This document shows, piece by piece, positions 29,877 through 38,349 of a stretch of 64,000 nucleotides of DNA. A model generated the notes under the pieces. That model ran no database searches. It was not told where the DNA came from and worked only from the letters and a program-made list of their open reading frames with translations. This DNA is from Glaciecola sp. KUL10 (GTDB taxonomy: Bacteria > Pseudomonadota > Gammaproteobacteria > Enterobacterales > Alteromonadaceae), in the NCBI RefSeq assembly GCF_003203515.1, contig NZ_BGNG01000006.1, forward strand, positions 124,001 to 188,000, given 5' to 3'. The stretch's first letter is position 1. Each line of letters opens with the position of its first letter. The translations under genes were made by a program, and so were the position numbers.

Positions 29877-30714
29877 GTCAATATATATTTTTTGGGCTTT
29901 TACGCTTTCATCTTATGCTTATGCGGAGACTGAAGCTTTGGTTTGGTATAAAAGCTACGATTCGGAATATATCAACACAATGCTCACTAGAGCACTTGAA
30001 GTGTCAAAAAATGCGGAATACACCTTTGTTCGATCAGATGAGATTGAGGAAGGAAGGGCGTTTGCTAATTTGATCGACGAGACTGGCGTTGATATCCTCG
30101 TTGCGGGTGCTGATTCAGTAAAAGAAGCCTATTTGGCTCCAATTTATGTGCCTCTTGATAAAGGCTTACTAGGTTTTCGTGTTTGCTTAGCCGCACCAAA
30201 TAATTTGCTCCGATTATCTGATATTCAATCCTTATCTGATATTCAGCAAATGAAAATCTCTATGGGATCTGGGCAGCACTGGGCGGATACCCCGATATTG
30301 TTGCAAAATGAAGTGTTTGTTGTCAGCACGCCCATATTTTCTGACCTTTTTAAAATGGCAGCGAATGAGCGTTTTGATTGCCTTCCAAGAGGTTTACTTG
30401 AATTAGATGAGGATCTCTCGCGGTTTAAACACGAACGACTTGTGGTTGAACGCTCCTTCGCCTTAGTGTACCCCTTGGGTTTATTTGTATTTGTGAATAA
30501 ATTAAAACCTCAGCTTAAAGCCGATATTGAAGATGGTTTAGCAATATTGCTAGAAAGTGGAGAGTTCGATGATATTTTTTATCAATATTATGCAAATGCA
30601 GTGGACAAGCATGGTTTATACAATCGCAAAATAATTTTTTTAGAAAATGACGCAATGTCAGATAAACTTATTGATACCATCAATCAATTTGGCGTAATTA
30701 GCTTTATAAAATAA
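29869..30714 (+). CDS. secreted SBP-like protein, tandem paralogue 2
   Basis: 281 residues with a signal peptide ending SYAYA-E. It is related to the preceding gene throughout: APIYVPLDKGLLGFRVCL, then a late segment LVYPLGLFVFVNK matching FIYPLADIVYVNK, and an end of NQFGVISF against NKYGIASF. It could be part of a ligand-sensing set with the divergent lipoprotein. The function is unknown. Confidence 0.7.
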   Translation: MIRSIYIFWAFTLSSYAYAETEALVWYKSYDSEYINTMLTRALEVSKNAEYTFVRSDEIEEGRAFANLIDETGVDILVAGADSVKEAYLAPIYVPLDKGLLGFRVCLAAPNNLLRLSDIQSLSDIQQMKISMGSGQHWADTPILLQNEVFVVSTPIFSDLFKMAANERFDCLPRGLLELDEDLSRFKHERLVVERSFALVYPLGLFVFVNKLKPQLKADIEDGLAILLESGEFDDIFYQYYANAVDKHGLYNRKIIFLENDAMSDKLIDTINQFGVISFIK

Positions 30715-30867
30715 GATATTCCTTTGCCTTTTGTCTATTAGCAATTGACGATACTTGCCGATACTCTCTATGAGTAAGTGCTTATGGTTATTCATTACAT
30801 CTCATAAACTTTGCAAGCGCTAAACACGTATTTTCAATTATCTATAAGAGATCGCAAGCAGGTATAG

Positions 30868-31221
30868 ATGAGTAAACAAAAACAGATTGATTTGACAAAA
30901 AAGAAGACGCTAAAGGTTCCTAAAAAAAAGCAACAACTATATACCGGTATCAATTCAATCTTTGGCCTAATTGCACTTATTGCATTGTGTAATGCATTGT
31001 ACTCTGCTTATCGATTATTGGCATATGAACCGGAACCTCATGTGCATGATGCTCTGATGTCTACATTTATTAAAAGTTTGTATTATCCAGTCTTTTTTTT
31101 GGTTGGTTATCTGATGAGCCGTCGAGCATTTACCACAAAACGATTTCAAACTGGAATATGGTTAGCCTTCATTGTTCCGCTTATACCCGTCTTATTTATC
31201 GCTCTTTCTGCAAATTCCTAA
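30868..31221 (+). CDS. small inner-membrane protein of unknown function
   Basis: 117 residues. The first about 25 residues are very basic (SKQKQIDLTKKKTLKVPKKK). Three hydrophobic helices follow: FGLIALIALCNALYSAY, YYPVFFLVGYLMS and the C-terminal LAFIVPLIPVLFIAL. I do not recognise a family. A weak AGGT Shine-Dalgarno precedes the ATG. It stands alone. Confidence 0.6.
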   Translation: MSKQKQIDLTKKKTLKVPKKKQQLYTGINSIFGLIALIALCNALYSAYRLLAYEPEPHVHDALMSTFIKSLYYPVFFLVGYLMSRRAFTTKRFQTGIWLAFIVPLIPVLFIALSANS

Positions 31222-31506
31222 GTAATTTAATAACTTATCCAATAACTAAGATTTCATGTGTTTCTTGACGCAGAAGTTGACTTATTCTTGTACGTTTTAA
31301 CCTACAAAGGTGTAAGACTTTTTCTTTTATAGGTCTAAGAAAACATACCTAGGTATTGAAAAAAACAACTAACTTACGTATAACTATACACAGATTGATA
31401 AGTGCCGTATGAGTCTTTTAGGCTCGACTTAACGACTTATCGGAGCACATTACAGGGAGTTCGAGACAACCTGTTTATAATAATAAGAGTCACCTAAGGG
31501 ATTGAG

Positions 31507-31698
31507 ATGTTTTTAACAATCAGTATGTTGTCTAGGGTAGTTGTTTTTTGTTTAGCATTGTTTTACGCATCTGTTATTTCTGAATTTATTTCACCGAGTT
31601 TAATTCCGAGTTTTCCACCAATTGATGCACAGGCGCTTGCAGTAAGTGCAGTTGTCGGAGTTGTTTGTTATTTTTTATTTTTTAAAGCAAAGTTGTAG
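31507..31698 (+). CDS. 63-residue membrane protein
   Basis: Two hydrophobic helices (VVVFCLALFYASVIS and LAVSAVVGVVCYFLFF) separated by a Pro-rich turn. A good Shine-Dalgarno (AAGGGA, spacing 5-7) precedes the ATG, and the frame has a clean stop. The function is unknown. Small size keeps confidence moderate. Confidence 0.55.
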   Translation: MFLTISMLSRVVVFCLALFYASVISEFISPSLIPSFPPIDAQALAVSAVVGVVCYFLFFKAKL

Positions 31699-31862
31699 TC
31701 GAATATAGTCTAAGTGTGACCTCTGCACCTACTTGTTCAAAGGTTTTAGCTTTTTTCGACTTTACGATTAAACTCACAGCTTCTATTTTTTGTATTTAAC
31801 TTTTCTGTCTGCGACTGTTTGGTGCTAAACTTAAGTCCAACAAAGGACTTAGTTAGACTTTC

Positions 31863-32915
31863 ATGGTTTTATTATTTATTTATGTCTTCATTGCATTAGG
31901 CTTTTCATTTATATGTTCTATTGCAGAAGCGGTTATACTCAGTGTGTCTCAAGCTTATATTTCTCTGCTAGAGAAAGAAAAGAAGCCTTCAGGTAAGCTG
32001 TTATCAGAGCTAACAGGTGATATCAATAAGCCCCTATCAGCAATTCTAACGCTCAATACAATCGCGCACACAATGGGCGCAGCTGGGGCAGGAGCGCAGG
32101 CGGCGCGTGTCTTTGGTGATGCATATTTGGGACTGATTTCTGCTGTATTGACGTTCTTGATTTTGGTGTTTTCAGAAATTATCCCCAAAACATTAGGGGC
32201 CACCTATTGGAAGCAATTAGCACCAGTTACTGCATTTTTCTTAAAATACCTTATCTTAGCGCTTTATCCCTTTGTCAAAATGTCTCAAAAAATGACCAGT
32301 GGCTTTACCGAAGAGAGCCCACTCAAAGGTCTCAGCCGAAGTGAGTTATTAGCAATGGCCGAACTTTCAGGCCAAGAAGGTCAACTCGCGCAAAGAGAGT
32401 CTCGCTTTCTAAAAAACTTGCTTCAGTTACATGAGCGCACCATTAAAGACGCGATGACCCACCGTACAGTTGTTTACTCAATTCCTGAAACAATGACTGT
32501 TGCTGAATTTGTAAGCGAAAAAGCGGATACGCAATTTTCAAGAATTCCTATCTTCGAAGCGGGTAACAGTGAGAACATTACGGGTTATGTAATGAAGTCT
32601 GAATTATTGTTAGCAAACGCAAATGATGCTGGCGATAAACCCGTGTCTGAATTCAGCAAATCAATGACCACATTGCTAAGTTCAATGCCATTATCCAGTA
32701 CTTTCGATCACTTTTTGAATTCACGTGAACATATGCTGTTAGCAGTTGATGAATATGGTGGTTTAGAAGGCATCCTAACGTTAGAAGACTTACTAGAAAG
32801 CTTATTGGGTATCGAAATTGTTGATGAAAGCGATACTAACGTCAGCATGAAACAGCTTGCCAAAGTGATGTGGAAGCGTCGCGAAAAACGTATGCTGGAT
32901 AAAAACAAGGCTTAA
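31863..32915 (+). CDS. CNNM/CorC-type membrane protein with CBS pair
   Basis: 350 residues. The N-terminal DUF21/CNNM transmembrane domain (four helices to about residue 140) contains FSEIIPKTLGATYW. The cytosolic part has the acidic linker and two CBS motifs (DAMTHRTVVYSIPETMT, then DEYGGLEGILTLEDLLESLLGIEIVDE). It is shorter than HlyC/YtfL-type proteins and lacks the C-terminal CorC_HlyC domain. Members are linked to Mg2+/Co2+ efflux or homeostasis in the inner membrane. Confidence 0.9.
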   Translation: MVLLFIYVFIALGFSFICSIAEAVILSVSQAYISLLEKEKKPSGKLLSELTGDINKPLSAILTLNTIAHTMGAAGAGAQAARVFGDAYLGLISAVLTFLILVFSEIIPKTLGATYWKQLAPVTAFFLKYLILALYPFVKMSQKMTSGFTEESPLKGLSRSELLAMAELSGQEGQLAQRESRFLKNLLQLHERTIKDAMTHRTVVYSIPETMTVAEFVSEKADTQFSRIPIFEAGNSENITGYVMKSELLLANANDAGDKPVSEFSKSMTTLLSSMPLSSTFDHFLNSREHMLLAVDEYGGLEGILTLEDLLESLLGIEIVDESDTNVSMKQLAKVMWKRREKRMLDKNKA

Positions 32916-32961
32916 TAGCCTTGTTTGTCTTAAATCTACAGTCATTGCTAATGCAAACATC

Positions 32962-32996
32962 GCCATTGCCATAAAAATGGCAATCTCCTTGGAACA
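32962..32996 (+). repeat. dRS3-like hairpin repeat, copy B
   Basis: GCCATTGCCAT-AAAA-ATGGCAAT followed by CTCCTTGGAACA. The stem TTGCCAT/ATGGCAA is perfect and differs from copy A by compensated changes. Confidence 0.7.
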
Positions 32997-33032
32997 TCAC
33001 AATCCTCACTAGTATCACTCACTCAATAGGCT

Positions 33033-33090
33033 GATTCACGAGATTCCTTTCTGCAAAGGAATGACGGTGTTTCTTCAAAGGAATGGCGGG
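33033..33090 (-). repeat. dRS3-like hairpin repeats, inverted copy C and partial copy D
   Basis: On the minus strand copy C reads CGTCATTCCTTT-GCAG-AAAGGAATCTCG (33036-33066); its stem TTCCTTT/AAAGGAA is perfect. A truncated sister copy (CCATTCCTTTGAAGAAA) abuts it at 33070-33086. Copies B and C/D face each other across about 36 bases, giving a composite MITE-like shape. The rest of the 363-base gap 32916-33278 shows nothing else. Confidence 0.65.
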
Positions 33091-33278
33091 ATATTATTGA
33101 CAATAAGCGTTCAAGAATATCTATCAGATAATCTACCAACTTCAAGACTATTCTAAAAAATAGAAAGATAACCTCTATTTTTAGCGATTTTCATTTCATT
33201 AGATTCAAGTAAAGTGTCTCTCAACGAAACGGCAATCACTGCCAATACTTTTAATTAGCAAATTTGAGGATACTGATT

Positions 33279-33725
33279 ATGAAAACACTAATTCAACAAC
33301 ACGCATTTGTCGCTAACGAATCATTCGCACCTTTAGCACTAAGAATTGCAGCTGGTATTATTTTTATGGCCCACGGAGCTCAGAAACTTTTTGGCTGGTT
33401 TGGTGGCTATGGTCTCGAAGGGACCGGTCAGTGGATGGCATCTATCGGTTTAGAGCCTGGATACTTTATGGCGCTTATGGCAGGCAGTGCAGAGTTCTTT
33501 GGTGGCTTATTCCTATTACTGGGTTTACTGACACGTGCCACGTCGACTGTGCTAGCGTTCACCATGGTTGTGGCGATCGCTGCGGTACACTTACCAAATG
33601 GTTTATTTATGTCGAATAACGGTTATGAGTTTGGATTAGCACTAATGGTGATTTCCATATCAACCGCTATCTCAGGAGCAGGTAAGCTTTCAATTGATAA
33701 TATTTTGAACGCTCGTTTTAAATAA
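33279..33725 (+). CDS. DoxX family membrane protein
   Basis: 148 residues from the ATG at 33279, preceded by TGAGGA at eight bases. Four membrane helices carry the DoxX signatures RIAAGIIFMAHGAQKLFGWFGG and AEFFGGLFLLLGLLTRATS. Such proteins are associated with redox or thiol homeostasis, though the reaction is not settled. It is monocistronic with its own terminator. Confidence 0.9.
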   Translation: MKTLIQQHAFVANESFAPLALRIAAGIIFMAHGAQKLFGWFGGYGLEGTGQWMASIGLEPGYFMALMAGSAEFFGGLFLLLGLLTRATSTVLAFTMVVAIAAVHLPNGLFMSNNGYEFGLALMVISISTAISGAGKLSIDNILNARFK

Positions 33726-33744
33726 AGTAAGCAAGATGTTTGAT

Positions 33745-33773
33745 AAAAACGGCGCTTTAGAGGCGTCGTTTTT
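33745..33773. terminator. bidirectional terminator after doxX
   Basis: AAAAACGGCGC pairs with GGCGTCGTTTTT with one G-T pair and A/T tracts on both sides. It serves the DoxX gene and the convergent gene at 33785. Confidence 0.85.
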
Positions 33774-33784
33774 ATTTTACTTAC

Positions 33785-34216
33785 TTAGATCATACTTTCC
33801 CAAGCCTTCTTATGCTGAAAGTAATTTGCTTTAAGTTGGCCTGTCACTTCTTCGTTATCCCGCAAATCCTCAGGGATCTCGCATAGTATTCGCCAGTGAT
33901 TAAGTGTGTTGGTTGCCGCCGCACAAAGCTGAGCAATACTTGCATTCGCCTGTTTATTTTCGGAAATAATAACACTAGTGGTCTGATGTAAATTTTGCAA
34001 AGGCGTATCAACGAGTGATACTAAGTTTGATGTTACTTCAAAATCACGAAGTAGTTGTTGAAAGTTTTCATCTTCACTTTCAACGTCGTAACCATTTTCT
34101 TGAACAGATTGCATCACCGCATGCGCATAACTCATCGTATCGAAGGTTGATAAGTGCAGTTGCTCAAAAAGCGTCTCTTTTGCTTGTAGCCTAGGATCTA
34201 TAAATTTTTCATTCAC
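33785..34216 (-). CDS. hypothetical helical protein
   Basis: About 143 residues from a GTG at 34216 (MNEKFIDPRLQAKETLFEQLHL). The frame is open to an ATG at 34309, but the extra 31 residues are Cys/Arg-rich and unlike the rest, and neither start has a good Shine-Dalgarno. The protein is soluble, helical and acidic, with no membrane segment or known motif. It is divergent from nhaD. The function is unknown. Confidence 0.55.
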   Translation of the reverse strand: MNEKFIDPRLQAKETLFEQLHLSTFDTMSYAHAVMQSVQENGYDVESEDENFQQLLRDFEVTSNLVSLVDTPLQNLHQTTSVIISENKQANASIAQLCAAATNTLNHWRILCEIPEDLRDNEEVTGQLKANYFQHKKAWESMI

Positions 34217-34411
34217 GTTAGTTTTTATCCGTCTTAAGCGAGAAACATGCCCAATATTCACAAGGCTAATATACTTATAGATACAGTGTTTACGGCATAA
34301 AGTATTCATTTTTAATTTTGAAAGTACAACTTAACGACTATGGTCTTATTTGCTTTGTCTGTAGTTAAATTATGCTCCTCGCGTCATTTTACAAGCACCA
34401 AGGCCTATTTT

Positions 34412-35812
34412 ATGATTTTTAAGCTATTTGTTTTATTAGCGATGGGTGTGTGTGCTTTTCCCGGTGAAGCTGCCCAAGCTAATATTGATCTGACCGATTC
34501 TATTTTTGGCTACTTAGCCATTGCGCTCTTTGTCATCGCCTATATTTTCGTGATGTTTGAAGAGCAAATTCACTTACGCAAATCTAAACCCGTTTTACTT
34601 GCGGCTGGACTAATTTGGTCGTTGATAGCCATCGCTTATCAAGGTTCAGACTATGTCAATGCGCCTGAGCACGCTATCAGACACAACTTCTTAGAATATG
34701 CAGAGTTATTTTTCTTCCTACTTGTTGCCATGACGTATATCAATGCCATGTTAGAGCGAGGGGTATTTGATGCCTTGCGCAATGTCCTTATTTCAAGAGG
34801 TCTCAGTTATCGCGGATTGTTTTGGCTCACTGGTGTCTTGTCGTTCTTTATCTCACCTATCGCGGATAACCTTACAACCGCTTTGGTGATGTGCGCAGTT
34901 GTAATGGCCGTGGGCAAAGAGCAACCTAAATTTATCGGTTTGGCGTGTATTAATATTGTGGTTTGCGCTAACGCAGGAGGAGCTTTCAGTCCATTTGGTG
35001 ATATCACCACCTTGATGGTGTGGCAAAAAGGGATTGTCGAATTTGCTGAGTTTTTCCAGTTATTCGTGCCATCTGTCGTTAACGCGATTATCCCTGCGTT
35101 TATCATGAGTTTTGCCATTCCCAAAGGGCACCCAAGTGCGATAGAAGAAAATGATAAGTTAGTGATTAAACGAGGTGGTCTGGTCATTGTCGCTTTGTTT
35201 TTAGCAACCATTGTCACTGCAATCAGTTTTCACTTATTTCTTCACCTTCCTCCTGTTTTTGGGATGATGACGGGCTTTGCTTATCTAAAGCTTTATTCAT
35301 ATCACCTTAAGTTACAAAGCAAAAACTGGGAACAGGAACCTGATGAAAGCCCTGGTTCAACGCCTCATGGAAGCTACGGTAAATTTGATATCTTTAATAA
35401 AATTGCACAAGCAGAGTGGGACACCTTGTTCTTCTTTTATGGTGTGATTTTGGCTGTAGGAGGATTGGGTTTTATGGGCTACTTGGCACTCGCTTCATCG
35501 TTTATGTACGGTGAGTTAGGGCCACTTAACGCAAATATTCTAGTCGGCATATTGTCTGCTATCGTTGATAATATTCCAGTGATGTTTGCAGTACTCACGA
35601 TGAACCCTGATATGTCGCAAATGCAGTGGTTATTAGTTACTTTAACTGCTGGCGTGGGTGGCAGTTTGTTATCGATAGGTTCTGCGGCAGGTGTGGCGTT
35701 GATGGGACAAGCTAGAGGCTACTACACCTTTTTTGGCCACCTCAAGTGGGCACCTGTTATTGGCCTGGGTTATGCCGCCAGTATTGCAACACACCTTTTA
35801 ATTAATAGCTAA
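34412..35812 (+). CDS. nhaD: Na+/H+ antiporter NhaD
   Basis: About 466 residues from the ATG at 34412; the open frame upstream is not membrane-like. A signal-like first helix is followed by about 11-12 membrane segments. The NhaD/ArsB-superfamily motifs include SFFISPIADNLTTALVM and ANAGGAFSPFGDITTLMVWQKG, with repeat-related AIVDNIPVMFAVL near the C-terminus. It exchanges Na+ or Li+ for H+ at alkaline pH in marine and haloalkaliphilic bacteria. It stands alone. Confidence 0.93.
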   Translation: MIFKLFVLLAMGVCAFPGEAAQANIDLTDSIFGYLAIALFVIAYIFVMFEEQIHLRKSKPVLLAAGLIWSLIAIAYQGSDYVNAPEHAIRHNFLEYAELFFFLLVAMTYINAMLERGVFDALRNVLISRGLSYRGLFWLTGVLSFFISPIADNLTTALVMCAVVMAVGKEQPKFIGLACINIVVCANAGGAFSPFGDITTLMVWQKGIVEFAEFFQLFVPSVVNAIIPAFIMSFAIPKGHPSAIEENDKLVIKRGGLVIVALFLATIVTAISFHLFLHLPPVFGMMTGFAYLKLYSYHLKLQSKNWEQEPDESPGSTPHGSYGKFDIFNKIAQAEWDTLFFFYGVILAVGGLGFMGYLALASSFMYGELGPLNANILVGILSAIVDNIPVMFAVLTMNPDMSQMQWLLVTLTAGVGGSLLSIGSAAGVALMGQARGYYTFFGHLKWAPVIGLGYAASIATHLLINS

Positions 35813-35832
35813 GCAAAAGTGTTCATAAATCC

Positions 35833-35868
35833 TTTGGCCTAAGCGACTAAATATTCGCTTGGGCCAAA
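35833..35868. other. 14-bp hairpin between nhaD and the ABC operon
   Basis: TTTGGCCTAAGCGA and TCGCTTGGGCCAAA pair over 14 positions with one G-T, with an 8-base loop. There is only an A-tract after it, so it is either a weak terminator or an RNA 3'-end stabiliser for nhaD. Confidence 0.6.
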
Positions 35869-35964
35869 AAACTCGTTTCAAAGATTGAAATATACGGCTT
35901 TGTTCCTATATATTCACTCGCAGGCTTATTTTCTGGCCATTTCTTACCGTACTACGAGAATTCA

Positions 35965-36891
35965 ATGAAAGCATTAGATATAAAAGGCTTGGAAAAAGTC
36001 TATTCGGGCGGCGTTTATGCGCTCAAAGGGATAGATTTAGCAGTGGAAGAGGGTGATTTCTTTGCTTTGTTAGGCCCCAACGGCGCAGGAAAATCAACGA
36101 CCATAGGTGTGATTAGCTCTTTGGTAAATAAATCTAAGGGCGAAGTTAATATTTTTGGTCATTCCTTAGAGCACGACTTAGTTAATGCTAAGAGTTGTAT
36201 TGGATTGGTGCCCCAAGAGTTTAATTTCAACCAGTTTGAAACCCTACTGCAAATCGTCATCAATCAGGCCGGTTATTACGGAGTGCCAAGAGGCATCGCA
36301 AAAGAACGTGCTGAGAAATACCTTAAACAGCTTGATTTATGGGATAAACGCAACTCAGCAGCCAGAACACTTTCAGGTGGAATGAAGCGTCGACTAATGA
36401 TTGCGCGCGCGTTAATGCATGAACCTAAAATGCTGATACTTGACGAACCCACCGCAGGAGTTGATATCGAGGTTCGCCGTTCGATGTGGGCTTTTTTGAA
36501 ACAAATAAATGAGCAAGGGATCACCATCATTCTGACCACTCATTATTTAGAAGAAGCCGAGATGCTTTGCCGTAATATTGCGATTATCGACAAAGGTCAA
36601 ATTGTTGAAAACACTAGCATGAAAGCCTTGCTTGCCACTTTGAACATCGAAACCTTCGTTTTTGATTTAAGCGAAGGCGCAAATGATATCAGCATTGAAG
36701 GCTTTGAAACGCGCGCGCTTGACGACACAACATTAGAAGTTGATGTACACAAAGAAAAAGGGCTCAGTGCAGTCTTTGAGTACTTCAGCCAACAAAAAAT
36801 AAAGGTGCAAAGCATGCGCAATAAATCTAATAGGCTTGAAGAGCTATTCGTTAAGCTTGTCGAATCCAATCAAAATAAGGACAAAGCATAA
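35965..36891 (+). CDS. ABC-2 transporter ATP-binding protein (YadG-like)
   Basis: 308 residues with Walker A GPNGAGKST, the Q-loop VPQEF, signature LSGGMKRRL, Walker B MLILDEPTAGVD and the switch His in TTHYLEEAE. A C-terminal regulatory extension of about 90 residues follows. It partners the permease encoded next: the stop TAA shares its A with the permease ATG. The YadG/YadH pair in E. coli is uncharacterised as to substrate. Confidence 0.92.
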   Translation: MKALDIKGLEKVYSGGVYALKGIDLAVEEGDFFALLGPNGAGKSTTIGVISSLVNKSKGEVNIFGHSLEHDLVNAKSCIGLVPQEFNFNQFETLLQIVINQAGYYGVPRGIAKERAEKYLKQLDLWDKRNSAARTLSGGMKRRLMIARALMHEPKMLILDEPTAGVDIEVRRSMWAFLKQINEQGITIILTTHYLEEAEMLCRNIAIIDKGQIVENTSMKALLATLNIETFVFDLSEGANDISIEGFETRALDDTTLEVDVHKEKGLSAVFEYFSQQKIKVQSMRNKSNRLEELFVKLVESNQNKDKA

Positions 36892-37661
36892 TGGCTAGTC
36901 GAAATATGACCGCTTTATCCACTATTTGGATTAAAGAGTGTACTCGTTTTTTGCGTATTTGGGTGCAAACGCTTGTTCCGCCTGCGATCACTATGTCCTT
37001 GTATTTTGTTATTTTTGGAAACGTCATCGGTAGCCGAATCAGTGAAATGGGCGGGTTTGATTATATGACGTTCATCGTGCCCGGCTTGATTATGATGTCT
37101 ATCATTACCAATTCGTACTCAAACGTTTCTTCGTCTTTTTTTAGTGCTAAGTTTCAACGCAATGTAGAAGAATTGCTTGTCGCACCCGTTCCTACATGGG
37201 TAGTGATTATGGGGTTTGTCGGCGGTGGTGTAGCGCGCGCCATGATTATTGGCGTGATAGTGACCATCGTATCAACGTTTTTTGTTGATATAGATATCTA
37301 CAACTACGCGGTAGTGATCGTTACGCTAATACTGACCTCTACACTATTCGCAACAGCCGGTTTGATAAACGGAATTTTTGCTAAGACCTTTGATGATATC
37401 AGTATCATCCCGACCTTTGTGTTAACGCCTTTGACCTATTTAGGTGGTGTGTTCTACTCGATCGAAAAGTTGCCTGAGATTTGGCAAACAATCAGTCAAG
37501 CAAACCCCATTATTTATATGGTAAATGGCTTTCGATACGGTTACTTGGGAAGCTCTGACATTAATTATGTTTATGCACTTGGCTTGCTTATTGGTTTTAA
37601 TGTGATTTTGTTTACGGTTGCCTATACATTGTTAAACAGAGGCACAGGTATACGAACTTAA
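36891..37661 (+). CDS. ABC-2 transporter permease (YadH-like)
   Basis: 256 residues with six membrane helices and the ABC-2 signature NVEELLVAPVPTWVVIMGFVGGGVARA. A late conserved segment reads PLTYLGGVFYSIEKLPEIWQ. It forms the membrane pore with the upstream ATPase. Translational coupling operates on both sides, because the next gene's ATG overlaps this stop. Confidence 0.92.
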   Translation: MASRNMTALSTIWIKECTRFLRIWVQTLVPPAITMSLYFVIFGNVIGSRISEMGGFDYMTFIVPGLIMMSIITNSYSNVSSSFFSAKFQRNVEELLVAPVPTWVVIMGFVGGGVARAMIIGVIVTIVSTFFVDIDIYNYAVVIVTLILTSTLFATAGLINGIFAKTFDDISIIPTFVLTPLTYLGGVFYSIEKLPEIWQTISQANPIIYMVNGFRYGYLGSSDINYVYALGLLIGFNVILFTVAYTLLNRGTGIRT

Positions 37662-38347
37662 TGTTTGCTGAACCTCGTAAAATAACGACTAATCAAGTTG
37701 CGCCGCATGAAGACTTACTTTCAGTGGTGCAAAAGTATAAAAAAAGCGACAACTTAAAACCTATTGCTCAACACACAAAGGCAGCATTTGACCAAACCAT
37801 AGACTGGCTTGCTGACTGGCAAGGCGAGGTTATTTTGGATGCGTGTTGTGGAGTGGGTGAAAGCACTTTGCATCTTGCAAGTATGCACGCGGATAAACGA
37901 ATCATAGGCATTGATAAGTCAGCGCTAAGGCTAAATAAAAACCAACACTACGAAAAAGGCTTTGTTGATTCTTCTTCTAATACGCAGAATAATCATTTGA
38001 TTTTACAAGCTGACTTAGAAGACTTTTGGCGTTTGCTTGCAGATTATCTACCTCAAGCAAAATGGAACGTAGTATCGCAATACTTGCTTTACCCCAATCC
38101 ATACCCTAAAAAATCTCAACTACAAAAACGTTGGCATGCATCTGCTTCTTTTAAGTCAATGATATCTTGTGGCAAAAAATGGGAAGTGCGCAGCAACTGG
38201 CGGTTATACCTAGAAGAGTTCCAACTAGCCTTACAGGCTTACAATATCCAGTCAGATATACATGAGATAACTACAAGCCCCATTACGCCTTTCGAGCGTA
38301 AATACCTCGGCGGTGGGCAAAAATGTTGGCAGTTAGTGACTCGTTAA
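37661..38347 (+). CDS. TrmB-like SAM-dependent methyltransferase
   Basis: 228 residues. The SAM motif is ILDACCGVGEST (Asp60 onward), and QADLEDFW forms the second loop. The LYPNPYPKKSQLQKRWH stretch replaces the FPDPWPKKRHxKRR motif of TrmB, the tRNA guanine-46 N7-methyltransferase. The C-terminal SPITPFERKYL resembles the TrmB TxxExR region. It is probably a divergent tRNA m7G-type enzyme; a different RNA substrate is possible. It is the third gene of the coupled ABC-2 operon, an odd partnership. Confidence 0.75.
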   Translation: MFAEPRKITTNQVAPHEDLLSVVQKYKKSDNLKPIAQHTKAAFDQTIDWLADWQGEVILDACCGVGESTLHLASMHADKRIIGIDKSALRLNKNQHYEKGFVDSSSNTQNNHLILQADLEDFWRLLADYLPQAKWNVVSQYLLYPNPYPKKSQLQKRWHASASFKSMISCGKKWEVRSNWRLYLEEFQLALQAYNIQSDIHEITTSPITPFERKYLGGGQKCWQLVTR

Positions 38348-38349
38348 GT

